NCBI RefSeq assembly: GCF_003335215.1
Contig: NZ_QPGB01000001.1
Coordinates: 372,001-436,000, forward strand
Source: Parvibium lacunae
Lineage (GTDB): Bacteria > Pseudomonadota > Gammaproteobacteria > Burkholderiales > Burkholderiaceae_D
Reading direction: 5' to 3'
DNA: 64,000 nt
The position numbers were made by a program, and so were the translations under genes. The stretch's first letter is position 1; the number at the start of each line of letters is the position of its first letter. The notes beneath the pieces are model-generated. The model searched no databases, was not told the DNA's origin, and saw only the letters and a program-made list of their open reading frames with translations. Below, one piece after another: positions 48,120-56,517 of the stretch.

Positions 48120-48145
48120 TAAAAATATGTTAAATAGGATATACC

Positions 48146-49141
48146 GTGCAAACTCTCGCGATTGCCGTTGCTCATTATCTCAACGAGGTTTTGGGGATTA
48201 GCGTGCCCGAACCCAAGCCGTGGGCCGGTGCCAATGCGCTTCCCTATTTTCTGAGAGACGCATTCGAGTTAGAAATGCTGGAAATACTGGGGCATAGCGT
48301 CGTTTTGGCAATAGGGCGCGGCGAGGTCAAGCAGTCCCTCAGCGAGGTCAGAAGCTGGTTAGGAAAAATCAACGCCCAGGCGGGCCAGCCTGTGGTCTAC
48401 GTTACGCATGCATTAGCTTCTTATGAGCGTCGGCGTTTGATTGAGCAAAAAGTCCCATTCATTGTGCCGGGCAACCAGCTCTATCTGCCCGATCTGGGCT
48501 TAGACCTGCGTGAATACTTTCGTCAGCGTGCATCCGCCACGGAAGCGCCTCTGAGCCCAGCTGCGCAGGCCATACTCATCACCGCTTTGCTAAGCCAACC
48601 CTGGCAATCTGATTGGCAGCCTGCCAAGGTCGCAGCCGCCTTGGGCTACACGCCGATGACGCTCTCGCGTGCGGTTAGGGAACTGACTGCGGCTGGGCTG
48701 GCAGACGCATACACAGTCGGCCGCTCGCGCTGGCTGCGAATGGCGCTTCCACCTGAGCAAGTCTGGGAACGCGCAACGCCCCTACTGCGAACACCCGTCA
48801 AACGCACGGTCTGGGTGGCGGGTGATACGGTGCCTGCATACTTACCCCGCCGCATCGCTGGCGTGAGTGCGCTTGCGTCCTATTCCATGCTGGCCGAACC
48901 CAAGTTGCCGGTGTATGCGCTGTTCGTCAATGACTGGAAAGCCGCGACGGATGCTGGTGTGCGTGAGTTACCCGAACCCGAAGCCGGTGCCCAAGAGTGG
49001 CAACTATGGAGCTATAGCCCCGCGTTGTGGGCAGACGCCCATACGGTCGACCCACTCTCGCTAACGCTCAGCCTACGGGATAACATTGATGACCGTATCC
49101 AGCTTGCACTGGACGAGCTGAAAGGACAACTGCCATGGTGA
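48146..49141 (+). CDS. AbiEi-like winged-HTH antitoxin candidate
   Basis: A 331-aa protein starting at GTG with AGGA 6 nt upstream. The middle region has a winged-helix signature (WQPAKVAAALGYTPMTLSRAVRELTAAGLAD). The remainder is mixed alpha/beta without other recognised motifs. The next gene encodes a nucleotidyltransferase-like protein and starts within the last 7 nt of this one, the arrangement of type IV/AbiE-like toxin-antitoxin systems where the HTH protein is the antitoxin and autorepressor. The perfect inverted repeat upstream supports autoregulation. Family assignment is from architecture. Confidence 0.7.
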   Translation: MQTLAIAVAHYLNEVLGISVPEPKPWAGANALPYFLRDAFELEMLEILGHSVVLAIGRGEVKQSLSEVRSWLGKINAQAGQPVVYVTHALASYERRRLIEQKVPFIVPGNQLYLPDLGLDLREYFRQRASATEAPLSPAAQAILITALLSQPWQSDWQPAKVAAALGYTPMTLSRAVRELTAAGLADAYTVGRSRWLRMALPPEQVWERATPLLRTPVKRTVWVAGDTVPAYLPRRIAGVSALASYSMLAEPKLPVYALFVNDWKAATDAGVRELPEPEAGAQEWQLWSYSPALWADAHTVDPLSLTLSLRDNIDDRIQLALDELKGQLPW

Positions 49142-49917
49142 GAGGGTTGGATATTTTTCAAAGGTCTTTCGCGGCATACGCCGATCAGTATGTTCTGATT
49201 GGTGGTACAGCCGCGAGCCTCACCATGGAAGAGGCCGGGCTAGCATTTCGTGCCACCAAAGACCTCGACATCGTCCTGCATGTGGAGGCGCTCACCCCAG
49301 CGTTTGGCGAGGCTTTCTGGAAATTCGTTGAGGAGGGTGGCTACGAAATCCGCCAAGCCAGCAATACCGGAAAGCCAATCTTCTACCGCTTTCAAAAGCC
49401 CGCTGATGCCCGCTACCCAGCTATGCTCGAGCTATTCGCTAGAGCGCCTGATGGGTTGCAACCGGCCATAAACAGTCGCCTCACCCCCATACCGCTAGAC
49501 GAAGCCATCAGCAGCTTGTCCGCCATCTTGCTAGATAACAGCTACTACGCATTCATCATGGCTGGGCGCCGTGAAGTCAATGGCTTACCCTGGGTTGGCG
49601 AAGATCGGCTGATCCCACTCAAAGCCATCGCGTGGCTAGATTTGACTGCGCGAAAAGCGCAGGGTGCCAATGTGGACGCCAAGGACGTGCGTAAGCACCT
49701 CAACGATGTGCTGCGCCTGTCGCAGTTGCTCGCCCCCGCCACGCGCATTGCGCTCGACAAAAAGATGAGCGACGACATGACGCGGTTCCTTCTTGCCGTT
49801 GCTGCCGACCCCGCGATTGACCCGAAAACATTGGGGCTTGGCAACTCCGTCGCCGAGCTGGTCAGCCGTATCGCCCAAGCCTATGAGATTCAAATGCCTG
49901 CGCAGAAGGCGGAATAA
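49135..49917 (+). CDS. AbiEii-like nucleotidyltransferase toxin candidate
   Basis: A 260-aa protein with the minimal nucleotidyltransferase signature. VLIGGTAASLTMEEAG gives the GG-x-A/S motif, and ATKDLDIVLHVEAL the DxD metal motif, with a later VGEDRLIPLKAIAWLDLTARK resembling the AbiEii Lys motif. Such toxins modify tRNA or other targets with nucleotides. It overlaps the HTH gene by 7 nt, implying translational coupling. The pair lies between guaA-end copies 2 and 3 and so appears to be the cargo of the second insertion. Confidence 0.72.
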   Translation: MVRGLDIFQRSFAAYADQYVLIGGTAASLTMEEAGLAFRATKDLDIVLHVEALTPAFGEAFWKFVEEGGYEIRQASNTGKPIFYRFQKPADARYPAMLELFARAPDGLQPAINSRLTPIPLDEAISSLSAILLDNSYYAFIMAGRREVNGLPWVGEDRLIPLKAIAWLDLTARKAQGANVDAKDVRKHLNDVLRLSQLLAPATRIALDKKMSDDMTRFLLAVAADPAIDPKTLGLGNSVAELVSRIAQAYEIQMPAQKAE

Positions 49918-50018
49918 AAAATGGGTGGTGCAGCCGCAGTAGTAGCGTTTTTTTATTGAATAGCTGCGTAATGCCTGTGTAGAACCCTCTCCCACAGGGA
50001 GGGGGGGGTAAAACGGAG

Positions 50019-50156
50019 ATGACCGCACACTGGGTACACCTGCCGCATGAGCTGCTCGGCAAAGTCTCTAACCGTATCATTAACGAAGTACGCGGCATCA
50101 ACCGCGTGGTGTACGACATTTCAGGCAAGCCCCCCGCGACGATTGAGTGGGAGTGA
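50019..50156 (+). pseudogene. Displaced 138-bp guaA 3' fragment (attachment copy 3)
   Basis: This 138-bp segment ([14 protein letters not shown] to ATIEWE and stop) matches guaA 45714-45851 with about 6 mismatches. Five are synonymous third-position changes and one gives Ala-to-Val. It lacks the rest of the gene. The pattern indicates a homologous guaA end from another lineage, or the original host end displaced by insertion. It marks the right boundary of the tandem insertions. The gap 49918-50018 contains only a G-rich run and nothing recognisable. Confidence 0.8.
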
Positions 50157-50199
50157 GCTGCGCCTCGTATGTTTATCTCGCCGATAATCAAACATATTT

Positions 50200-50226
50200 A
50201 AGCCCGTTTTAATGCGGGCTTTCTTG
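50200..50226. terminator. Terminator after guaA-end copy 3
   Basis: AAGCCCG and CGGGCTT pair around an 8-nt loop, followed by TCTT. It is 44 nt after the fragment's stop codon, close to the 46-nt spacing at copy 2. It may also serve the convergent OLD gene. Confidence 0.75.
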
Positions 50227-50251
50227 GTGATAGATCCTCGTATCTAACCAG

Positions 50252-52102
50252 TTATTTCAACATGCTATAAATTTTGGTTAACCAACCAATTACTTCATTA
50301 GACGTATCGCTCTGAGCAAGCCTGGCTACTGTCATTTTCCCGGCAGCATCGCGGTTGAGTCGCTTTTTGGCTTGACTAATTTTCTTATCTAGGCACTTGT
50401 TATCATTGGTTATTTCGGCCCATGCTCTTCCGGTACCAGATGCCGTATGTACCGCTTGGGCTACTATTTCAGGTACATCACATGTATCCGTGAACGTAAC
50501 CACAATTCCGTTCATGCCTTCCCTTATCGCATCTGCATGAAGATAGTTCTCAAGTTCGCGCTTTGTCGTGAGAACAGCCCATGAGCGGTCACTTCGTTTG
50601 TTGACAGCATCGCATTCCTGTTGATATTTCGGTGGAGTGCCTTCATCCCTGTCGTATATGTGAACTTCTGGAATGCCTAGGTTGCGCAGGTAATGTTTGG
50701 CAACCCATTGCTTTAATGATCCTCCACCGAGGGGTACCAGTGCAACACGGCTGTCGCTAGTGAAATCTACGATATTGGGGAAATTAGGCTTGAGCATCGA
50801 ACTTACACGCTCAAGGAATTCGATGTCATTCGTTCCTTCAACGAAAACTAAAACCTGAACTCTTCGATCTGGTAGAACGCCAAGCTCATTTGCTATTACG
50901 GTCAAATCGGTATCGCTGCAATGAGAAACGGCTGCTGTGCCGTCAGCTTGCTTGCGAACATATCGCAGACTGTCGCTTGGGAGGAGGCCAGCCAAGCCTG
51001 GCGTATGCGATGTGACCAACACTTGTGTATTCTCATCCGCCGCAAGGTCCTTGAGCGCCTGGACCAATAGTCGCTGGTTGTCAGGATGCTGCGAAGTCTC
51101 CGGTTCCTCAATGGCATAGATTACGTTCAAGGCTCCCTTCTCGGTGCGCCGCCGTTCTGCTTCAGCCCGGAAGAAATTCAACAGAATAAGACGCCGGACG
51201 CCGCTCCCTCGCTTGTTGATAGGGATGTCGTTGTCCCCCACCAGTCCGAATTTGAAAACATCCCATTTGGGGTCAGTCTTAAAAAATGGCTTCAGTTCGC
51301 TTGCCAAACGGCCATCCATTTCATTCAGCTTTGCCAGCGTTCGTTTCGCTACGTCCTCGGCTCGGGCTCGCACTGAATCTTCAATTCTTTTTAAATCGTC
51401 TGCCATTTCCTTCAATGCCTGAGTGATAGCAAACTTGAGCGGGCTCTGAACCTCCTCGTCTCCGTCTTGGCTTGGGCGGTCTGATTTGAAGAGCGCATAC
51501 ATTGGCAGTTGGGGCTTGAGCTGGTCCCAAACCTTTTTGGCATCGTCTTTGTCAAGTGGTAATAGCTTCCGCTCAAGCGTTAGTGGCTGGCAGGCCTCGC
51601 GAATTGCTTCCCTCATGCTGCCACTGATGCTTAGATTTACGGTGGTTTCGTCAATTCCTAATAACTTTACGCGAGACTTTAGATCGCTGATTTTCAAAGT
51701 GAGCAAATCAGCTACATTAGGGTTAGTAGGATGTAGTGCTGCAGCAAAAATTGATTCCTTTGGTGTTTTTGCTGACGAGTCCCATTCCTTGATGATTTCT
51801 AACTCACCATTTTCATTTAACAGATATTCGGCAGCGAGGCTAGTAGGAGCTGCTGCATCAATGATTATTGGATTTGATAGATTTGTGAATGTGCAACCGA
51901 TGCGAATCGTAGTTTCAGTGCTGTGGACACAGACGTCGCTGCGTTCAGGTTTCACGTCATTCAAGAAGATATCAAGCGCTTCTAAAATTGTTGACTTACC
52001 TGCGTCATTTTTACCAATAAAAGCAGTGAGATCATCTATAGAGATTCGGGTCTTCTGATAATAGCCTCGAAAATTTTCAAGAATTACGGCTGAAAGTTTC
52101 AA
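50252..52102 (-). CDS. OLD-family ATP-dependent endonuclease (ATPase plus TOPRIM)
   Basis: A 616-aa protein. The N-terminal AAA/ABC-type ATPase has a Walker A-like GKNDAGKSTILEALDIF and, in the second half of the ATPase, ALNVIYAIEEPETSQHPDNQ (Walker B/D-loop) and VLVTSHTPGL (switch His). The C-terminal TOPRIM domain has VLVFVEGTNDIEFL and HIYDRDEGT, the metal-binding Glu and DxD. OLD nucleases act in phage defence alone or with a UvrD-like helicase (Gabija); no helicase gene is adjacent, so this is a solitary class. The start is TTG at 52102 after AGGA. The neighbourhood is accessory DNA. Confidence 0.87.
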   Translation of the reverse strand: MKLSAVILENFRGYYQKTRISIDDLTAFIGKNDAGKSTILEALDIFLNDVKPERSDVCVHSTETTIRIGCTFTNLSNPIIIDAAAPTSLAAEYLLNENGELEIIKEWDSSAKTPKESIFAAALHPTNPNVADLLTLKISDLKSRVKLLGIDETTVNLSISGSMREAIREACQPLTLERKLLPLDKDDAKKVWDQLKPQLPMYALFKSDRPSQDGDEEVQSPLKFAITQALKEMADDLKRIEDSVRARAEDVAKRTLAKLNEMDGRLASELKPFFKTDPKWDVFKFGLVGDNDIPINKRGSGVRRLILLNFFRAEAERRRTEKGALNVIYAIEEPETSQHPDNQRLLVQALKDLAADENTQVLVTSHTPGLAGLLPSDSLRYVRKQADGTAAVSHCSDTDLTVIANELGVLPDRRVQVLVFVEGTNDIEFLERVSSMLKPNFPNIVDFTSDSRVALVPLGGGSLKQWVAKHYLRNLGIPEVHIYDRDEGTPPKYQQECDAVNKRSDRSWAVLTTKRELENYLHADAIREGMNGIVVTFTDTCDVPEIVAQAVHTASGTGRAWAEITNDNKCLDKKISQAKKRLNRDAAGKMTVARLAQSDTSNEVIGWLTKIYSMLK

Positions 52103-52466
52103 AAGTTTTCCTGCCTCATTAGTTAGAAGATTTACTGTCTATTGCTAATTATTAAGTCATTATTAATGATACGACGTGATTATAAATTAAGCTAGTTAAA
52201 ACAGATATCTTCAGTCCATCTATAAACCTCTCGAATAATCAATCTGGTATTTAGTCTGAATATCAACTTATGGATTTGCTTGAGAGTCTCTTCTAAATCA
52301 AACAGTTTTATCCGTATATTCACTCGGTTGTTTCATAACATTTTTCTCCACTAATCCAATTAATACGTTCTTATAACCCGTCTAACTTCTCACTCCTTGC
52401 TTGCAAGGCTTTGATTTAGAATCGTTCCGTTGCCTACACCACAACTAACTTGCAATAAGAGAACAA
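52103..52466. other. AT-rich intergenic region between OLD and tssM-like genes
   Basis: A 364-bp gap between divergent genes, clearly more AT-rich than the flanks. No RNA gene, terminator or convincing promoter was identified by eye. It must hold the start signals for both genes. Confidence 0.5.
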
Positions 52467-55310
52467 ATGACAAACATCCGGCTCCCCCTTACAGCGTCTA
52501 AATCGTTTGTGTATGTGTGGTTGGGGCTGGGCCTAGCGCTGATTGCCGGTGGGGCTTGGTTATTCAGCGAGCACCATGCGCTGGCGCAGCTAACAACCCG
52601 CTTTGAAACCCAGCTCGCAGCGAGCGATGCCGCCCCTGTGGCTGACGGCAGCGGGTGTTTAAGCACCACTGCGGTGGATGAAACCTTATCCCGTTTGGGC
52701 GAGCTTAGCGCAAGCTTGGATCGTGTGGCCTTCGTGCCGTCTTGGTTGCTGGGTGGAGAGAAGCAGCGGGCGGTTGCGCTGGTGTCGGAAAAAGTGTTGC
52801 CCAAGCGCGTGTTTGCGGCGATGGCTTGCCAGCTGCAATTGCGCGAGCGTGCGATCTGGGCCATTCAGCTGACTACTGATGGGCCTGCCGACCCCGAAGC
52901 GATGGGCAAGCAGCTACGGGTAAACACACAAGCATTGGTGGCGCTAGAGGAGGCCGTGGCTAACTTGCAGCGTGCGGCTAACCATGCCGATTCGCCCGCC
53001 GTGCGTTTGCGTGCGCTTTATCAAGCGGCGCAATATCTGTGGTCTCGCCCTGTGTTGGGCAAAGCGGTTTCAAGTCAGCGGCTTCTCCTCCAGGCGCTAG
53101 ATGAACGCGTCGTGCCATTGCCTGCTCGCGCTGGGCAAACCCGGCAGCAGGCTTCGGCGTGGATCAGCAAGGCGATTCCTCAATATGTAGCCGCTCTTCA
53201 AACTGAAGCCGCAAAGGGCGCGCCACTGTTGCAGTCTGTGGCGGCGATGGGGTCTACCGCGCCAGTCGATGCGCAGCATGTGACGGATTGGCTGACGGGG
53301 GTTGAACGCGATTGGTTGCAAGACGCCAAGAACACCAACCCCTGCGCTCGGCTGGATGGCGAGCTACGCCCGCTATTGCAGGCGCTGGTGCAAGTGCATG
53401 GATACCCCAGCGCGCTGGCGAATAGTTTGGATAGTCTGGGCCCTGCGCAATGTGTTGAACCCGTGTTAGCCCGCTTGCGCGGCATGCAGCTAGCACCGCA
53501 GGGGGCGCTGTTCGATTCAACTGCGCAAGGCTTGGCCTTTACGCCGTGGGTGAATGAGGAGCTGCAAGGCTTGCGGGCGCTGTGGGTGCAACCGTTTGTG
53601 TCCGCTGCGCATGCAGGACAGTCCGTTTCGTTTGCCTGCAACCCCGCCGCATCTAGCTGGCAGCCGGCCAACCTCGCGCAAGCGCAGCGCTATGTAAAAG
53701 CCTATCAGGCCTTTACAGCCTCGCCTACCCTAGCGCCGCCGGTAGGGGCTAAGTTCCCGCTGCCCCTGTATTTGCGTTTGGCGAAGTGGCATGTTGAAGC
53801 AGCCATGAACGCGAGTTTGAAGGCCGCGCAAATGCCTGTGGGCGATCAGTCGTTGTCCTTAGTTCCATCTCTAAATAAATCAATAGTGATGCCAGAGCGC
53901 GCTTTGGCGCAGCACAGTGCCGAATTTGCGCAGTCAACTGAAGATTGGTTGTCGTTGCTGGCTAGCTATCAGCAAATTGGTTTGGCGAAGAGTTACCAAG
54001 CGGTGGCGCACTGTGTGAGTAGCCGTGCGGTTGGGGCTTTGCAGCAGGTGTCGAGCTTGGCCGAGCAAAGCCGGTTGTACACACCGCGTTTTGTTGCTTC
54101 GGATCCAGATAGCTTAGGGTTCGATTGGCCTTCTGCAATATTGCAAGATCATCTGGAGCGAAACCGAGCGCGTGTGCAGGTGCTGGCGGGCTATGCCATG
54201 CCCTATGTGCATTGGCTGAATCATACCGACCAACAGACCCGTACGAGTGACCTGCGTGCCGCCTCGCTAGTATCGTATTGGTCAAATACCCTCAATGAAT
54301 TGAACACCTATTTGCAAGCCACGGGGGAGGCGATTCAGCTCAACGCGCTTGAAGAAACCTTGCTACAAACGGATGCGCCCGGCCTTACCTTCAGTAACTG
54401 TCACCAGAAACTTGCAGACATGAAGCAGCCACCCTTTGACAATGATTTGTTCTCTGAGCGGCGGCAGAGCTTGATGAGCATGCTTTCATGGCGATGCGAT
54501 GATCGACAGTCTGCGGTGGCACTTGAGGAATATCAAGCACTGGCTGCGCGTTTTAACAGCGAGCTGGCCGGGCGTTATCCATTTGCGGGCTTGGACGCGC
54601 GGGACGCTAACCCGGAGACGGTGCGCGCTTTCTTTGCCGATTACGCTGTGCAACGCGAAGTTCTCCGTGAAAAACTCTCAAGCCGTCAGGGTGATAAGTG
54701 GCGCGCTGCTTTAAGCTTTGTGGCGCAGCTTAATGCGGTGGCCGACTTCCTGCGCGGTGGGCAGTTAGTTGGCTCGTCCGTGTTGGTTAACGTTCAAGCG
54801 CAACCGCTACGAAACTCGCCGCAGAAAAATCTGATGCCCGGACATAATCAGTTAGTGAGCTGGGCATTAAGTACCAGTAGTAGCCAAATCGTCGCACCAA
54901 GTGGCGCAACCACGCAGCTTTACTGGGCGGTTGGGCAAGCCTTAACCTTTAATTTAACGTGGGCCGACCGCTCGCTGTGGCGCCCTGAGGGTGAGGCGAA
55001 TACTGAGGGCATGCAGACGGAAGGCGTTGCCGCTAACTTTGACTTTAATGGCCCTTGGGCTATGCTGCGCTTACTTGAGCAGTGGGCCGCACGCCCAAGC
55101 AGCGGCGCACAGGGGCCATCGGCAAAGGCTTGGCCGATTGAGTTTCGTGTTCCAGTGCGTCGTGCAACCCCCACCAATGAAAGCACACAGCAAGGTGTGG
55201 CAACCCTCAGCTTCGACGTAACGCTGAGTACGACCGACCCGGTGACAGGGGCGGCTCAATCTCTGGGTGGGCCGGTTATTTTCCCGCGCAGTGCGCCGCA
55301 GAGTTGGTAA
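52467..55310 (+). CDS. TssM/IcmF-like membrane protein lacking the NTPase half
   Basis: A 947-aa inner-membrane protein. One N-terminal transmembrane helix (about 14-36, VYVWLGLGLALIAGGAWLF) is followed by a very long, probably periplasmic helical region. The C-terminal third resembles TssM of type VI secretion: RYPFAGLDARDANPETVRAFF at about residue 704 and FNFNGPWAMLRLLEQ-like text (DFNGPWAMLRLLE) at about 860, then a beta-rich end. True TssM is about 1100-1200 aa with an N-terminal Walker-A domain between membrane helices, absent here. A tail-tube gene follows in the same direction, and a TssJ-like gene converges on it. Confidence 0.68.
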   Translation: MTNIRLPLTASKSFVYVWLGLGLALIAGGAWLFSEHHALAQLTTRFETQLAASDAAPVADGSGCLSTTAVDETLSRLGELSASLDRVAFVPSWLLGGEKQRAVALVSEKVLPKRVFAAMACQLQLRERAIWAIQLTTDGPADPEAMGKQLRVNTQALVALEEAVANLQRAANHADSPAVRLRALYQAAQYLWSRPVLGKAVSSQRLLLQALDERVVPLPARAGQTRQQASAWISKAIPQYVAALQTEAAKGAPLLQSVAAMGSTAPVDAQHVTDWLTGVERDWLQDAKNTNPCARLDGELRPLLQALVQVHGYPSALANSLDSLGPAQCVEPVLARLRGMQLAPQGALFDSTAQGLAFTPWVNEELQGLRALWVQPFVSAAHAGQSVSFACNPAASSWQPANLAQAQRYVKAYQAFTASPTLAPPVGAKFPLPLYLRLAKWHVEAAMNASLKAAQMPVGDQSLSLVPSLNKSIVMPERALAQHSAEFAQSTEDWLSLLASYQQIGLAKSYQAVAHCVSSRAVGALQQVSSLAEQSRLYTPRFVASDPDSLGFDWPSAILQDHLERNRARVQVLAGYAMPYVHWLNHTDQQTRTSDLRAASLVSYWSNTLNELNTYLQATGEAIQLNALEETLLQTDAPGLTFSNCHQKLADMKQPPFDNDLFSERRQSLMSMLSWRCDDRQSAVALEEYQALAARFNSELAGRYPFAGLDARDANPETVRAFFADYAVQREVLREKLSSRQGDKWRAALSFVAQLNAVADFLRGGQLVGSSVLVNVQAQPLRNSPQKNLMPGHNQLVSWALSTSSSQIVAPSGATTQLYWAVGQALTFNLTWADRSLWRPEGEANTEGMQTEGVAANFDFNGPWAMLRLLEQWAARPSSGAQGPSAKAWPIEFRVPVRRATPTNESTQQGVATLSFDVTLSTTDPVTGAAQSLGGPVIFPRSAPQSW

Positions 55311-55400
55311 TGGTGCGTTGGTGACGGTGCGTCGCCAGCAGGTTCACAATGGCGTTGCGAGGAAATTCTTTTTACCACTACTTTTTATTTAGGATGAATG

Positions 55401-55871
55401 ATGGCGGATGATGAAAGTAACGCAGGTTCGATATGGCCGCTGCCCAAGTTTCGTTTTAGTGTGGATTTTGGAACGGAGCTAACCAACATTGGCTTTCAGG
55501 AAGTCTCTGGCATGGATAAAGAAGTTCAGGTGATTGAATACCGAGCCAGCAACAATCCACTTTTTTCAACGATCAAAATGCCCGGTATTGTTAAGCATGG
55601 CAATGTCACCATGAAGCGCGGCATTTTTGTAGGCGATATGACATTCTGGAACTGGATCAACCAGATCAAGATGAATACGATTGCACGGCGCACGGTGATC
55701 ATCCGCTTACTTGATGAGAACAACCAGGTCACCATGCAATGGACGCTGAGCAATGCCTGGCCGACAAAAATTACCAGCACTGATCTTAAATCAGAAGGTA
55801 ATGAGGTGGCAGTGGATAGCATTGAGATTGCTTATGAGTCCTTGCAGATCACGAATCCCCACCATGTTTGA
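55401..55871 (+). CDS. Phage/eCIS-type tail tube protein (gp19-like)
   Basis: A 156-aa protein of the T4 gp19/TIGR02241-like tube family. It contains RFSVDFGTELTNIGFQEVSG, EYRASNNPLFSTIKMPGI, VTMKRGIFVGDMTFWNWI, then IIRLLDENNQVTMQW and a closing IEIAYESLQI. These proteins form the inner tube of contractile tails and extracellular injection systems; T6SS Hcp is a distant relative. Start: ATG 55401 (AGGA 6 nt upstream) or the adjacent ATG 55398. It follows the tssM-like gene by about 90 bp. No sheath, baseplate or spike gene is in the window. Confidence 0.82.
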   Translation: MADDESNAGSIWPLPKFRFSVDFGTELTNIGFQEVSGMDKEVQVIEYRASNNPLFSTIKMPGIVKHGNVTMKRGIFVGDMTFWNWINQIKMNTIARRTVIIRLLDENNQVTMQWTLSNAWPTKITSTDLKSEGNEVAVDSIEIAYESLQITNPHHV

Positions 55872-55892
55872 TTGGTGAATAGCCGTATTTAG

Positions 55893-56348
55893 CTAATACG
55901 CTTCATACCCCACGGTCTGCTCCTGCAGCTTAATCCTTACTTTTTTAAAGTTCGTTAAATCCCCCATCGCTTGCCCGCCTATGCTGAGGTAATTGGTATA
56001 GCAGTACACCGCCACGGCTTTCTTGGCGTGCTTGGGGAGTGGCACATCATCTATCAACTTGGCAGGCGGAATCTGTAGGCTCACCACCTTCATCGCGTCG
56101 CCTAAGCCCGCTGTTAGTGCGGCTTTTTTTGTAAACCATTCTGGCCCGGTTTGGGGTAGCTGGCTGAGTGCAGCTTGGTCGTATACGAGCACAATGTCGA
56201 TTGCGGTGGCGCTGTTCTGATTGGCATCAGTATCGGCTTGAATGCTGATGGTGCGTGAGTTAGCAAAGGGCCAATCGAGGGTCGAGCAGGCGGTGAGGGC
56301 GCAGAGGGCGGTGATGAGGAGCAGGGCGGCGAGGGTTAGTTTTTTCAT
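55893..56348 (-). CDS. TssJ-like outer-membrane lipoprotein
   Basis: A 151-aa lipoprotein. The N-terminal signal peptide MKKLTLAALLLITALCALTAC has lipobox LTAC (lipidated C21). The mature part looks like a beta-sandwich with SATAIDIVLVYDQAALSQLP, GPEWFTKK and LIDDVPLPKHAKKAVAVYCY. Size, lipidation and strand pattern resemble TssJ of type VI secretion, which anchors TssM to the outer membrane. The assignment is tentative and leans on the TssM-like gene nearby. It is transcribed towards the tube gene (convergent, 21 bp apart). Confidence 0.55.
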   Translation of the reverse strand: MKKLTLAALLLITALCALTACSTLDWPFANSRTISIQADTDANQNSATAIDIVLVYDQAALSQLPQTGPEWFTKKAALTAGLGDAMKVVSLQIPPAKLIDDVPLPKHAKKAVAVYCYTNYLSIGGQAMGDLTNFKKVRIKLQEQTVGYEAY

Positions 56349-56517
56349 GGGTGTTGGGGATGCCGGTGAGTTGTGTGGGGAGTATAGAGCGGTGGCGCGT
56401 GAATTTTGCGGTTTTTTGTTGGGTTTACGTCTTTTGTATTAGGGTTTCTACTAATCTGTCATCACCTTCTGGTAGTCTTTCGCTTAATAACGAATACATC
56501 ACTACATTGAGGGAAAC

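Noticed and set aside
50252-52102. Gabija system
   Set aside because: The ATPase-TOPRIM gene resembles GajA-type proteins, but no UvrD-like helicase gene is adjacent on either side.
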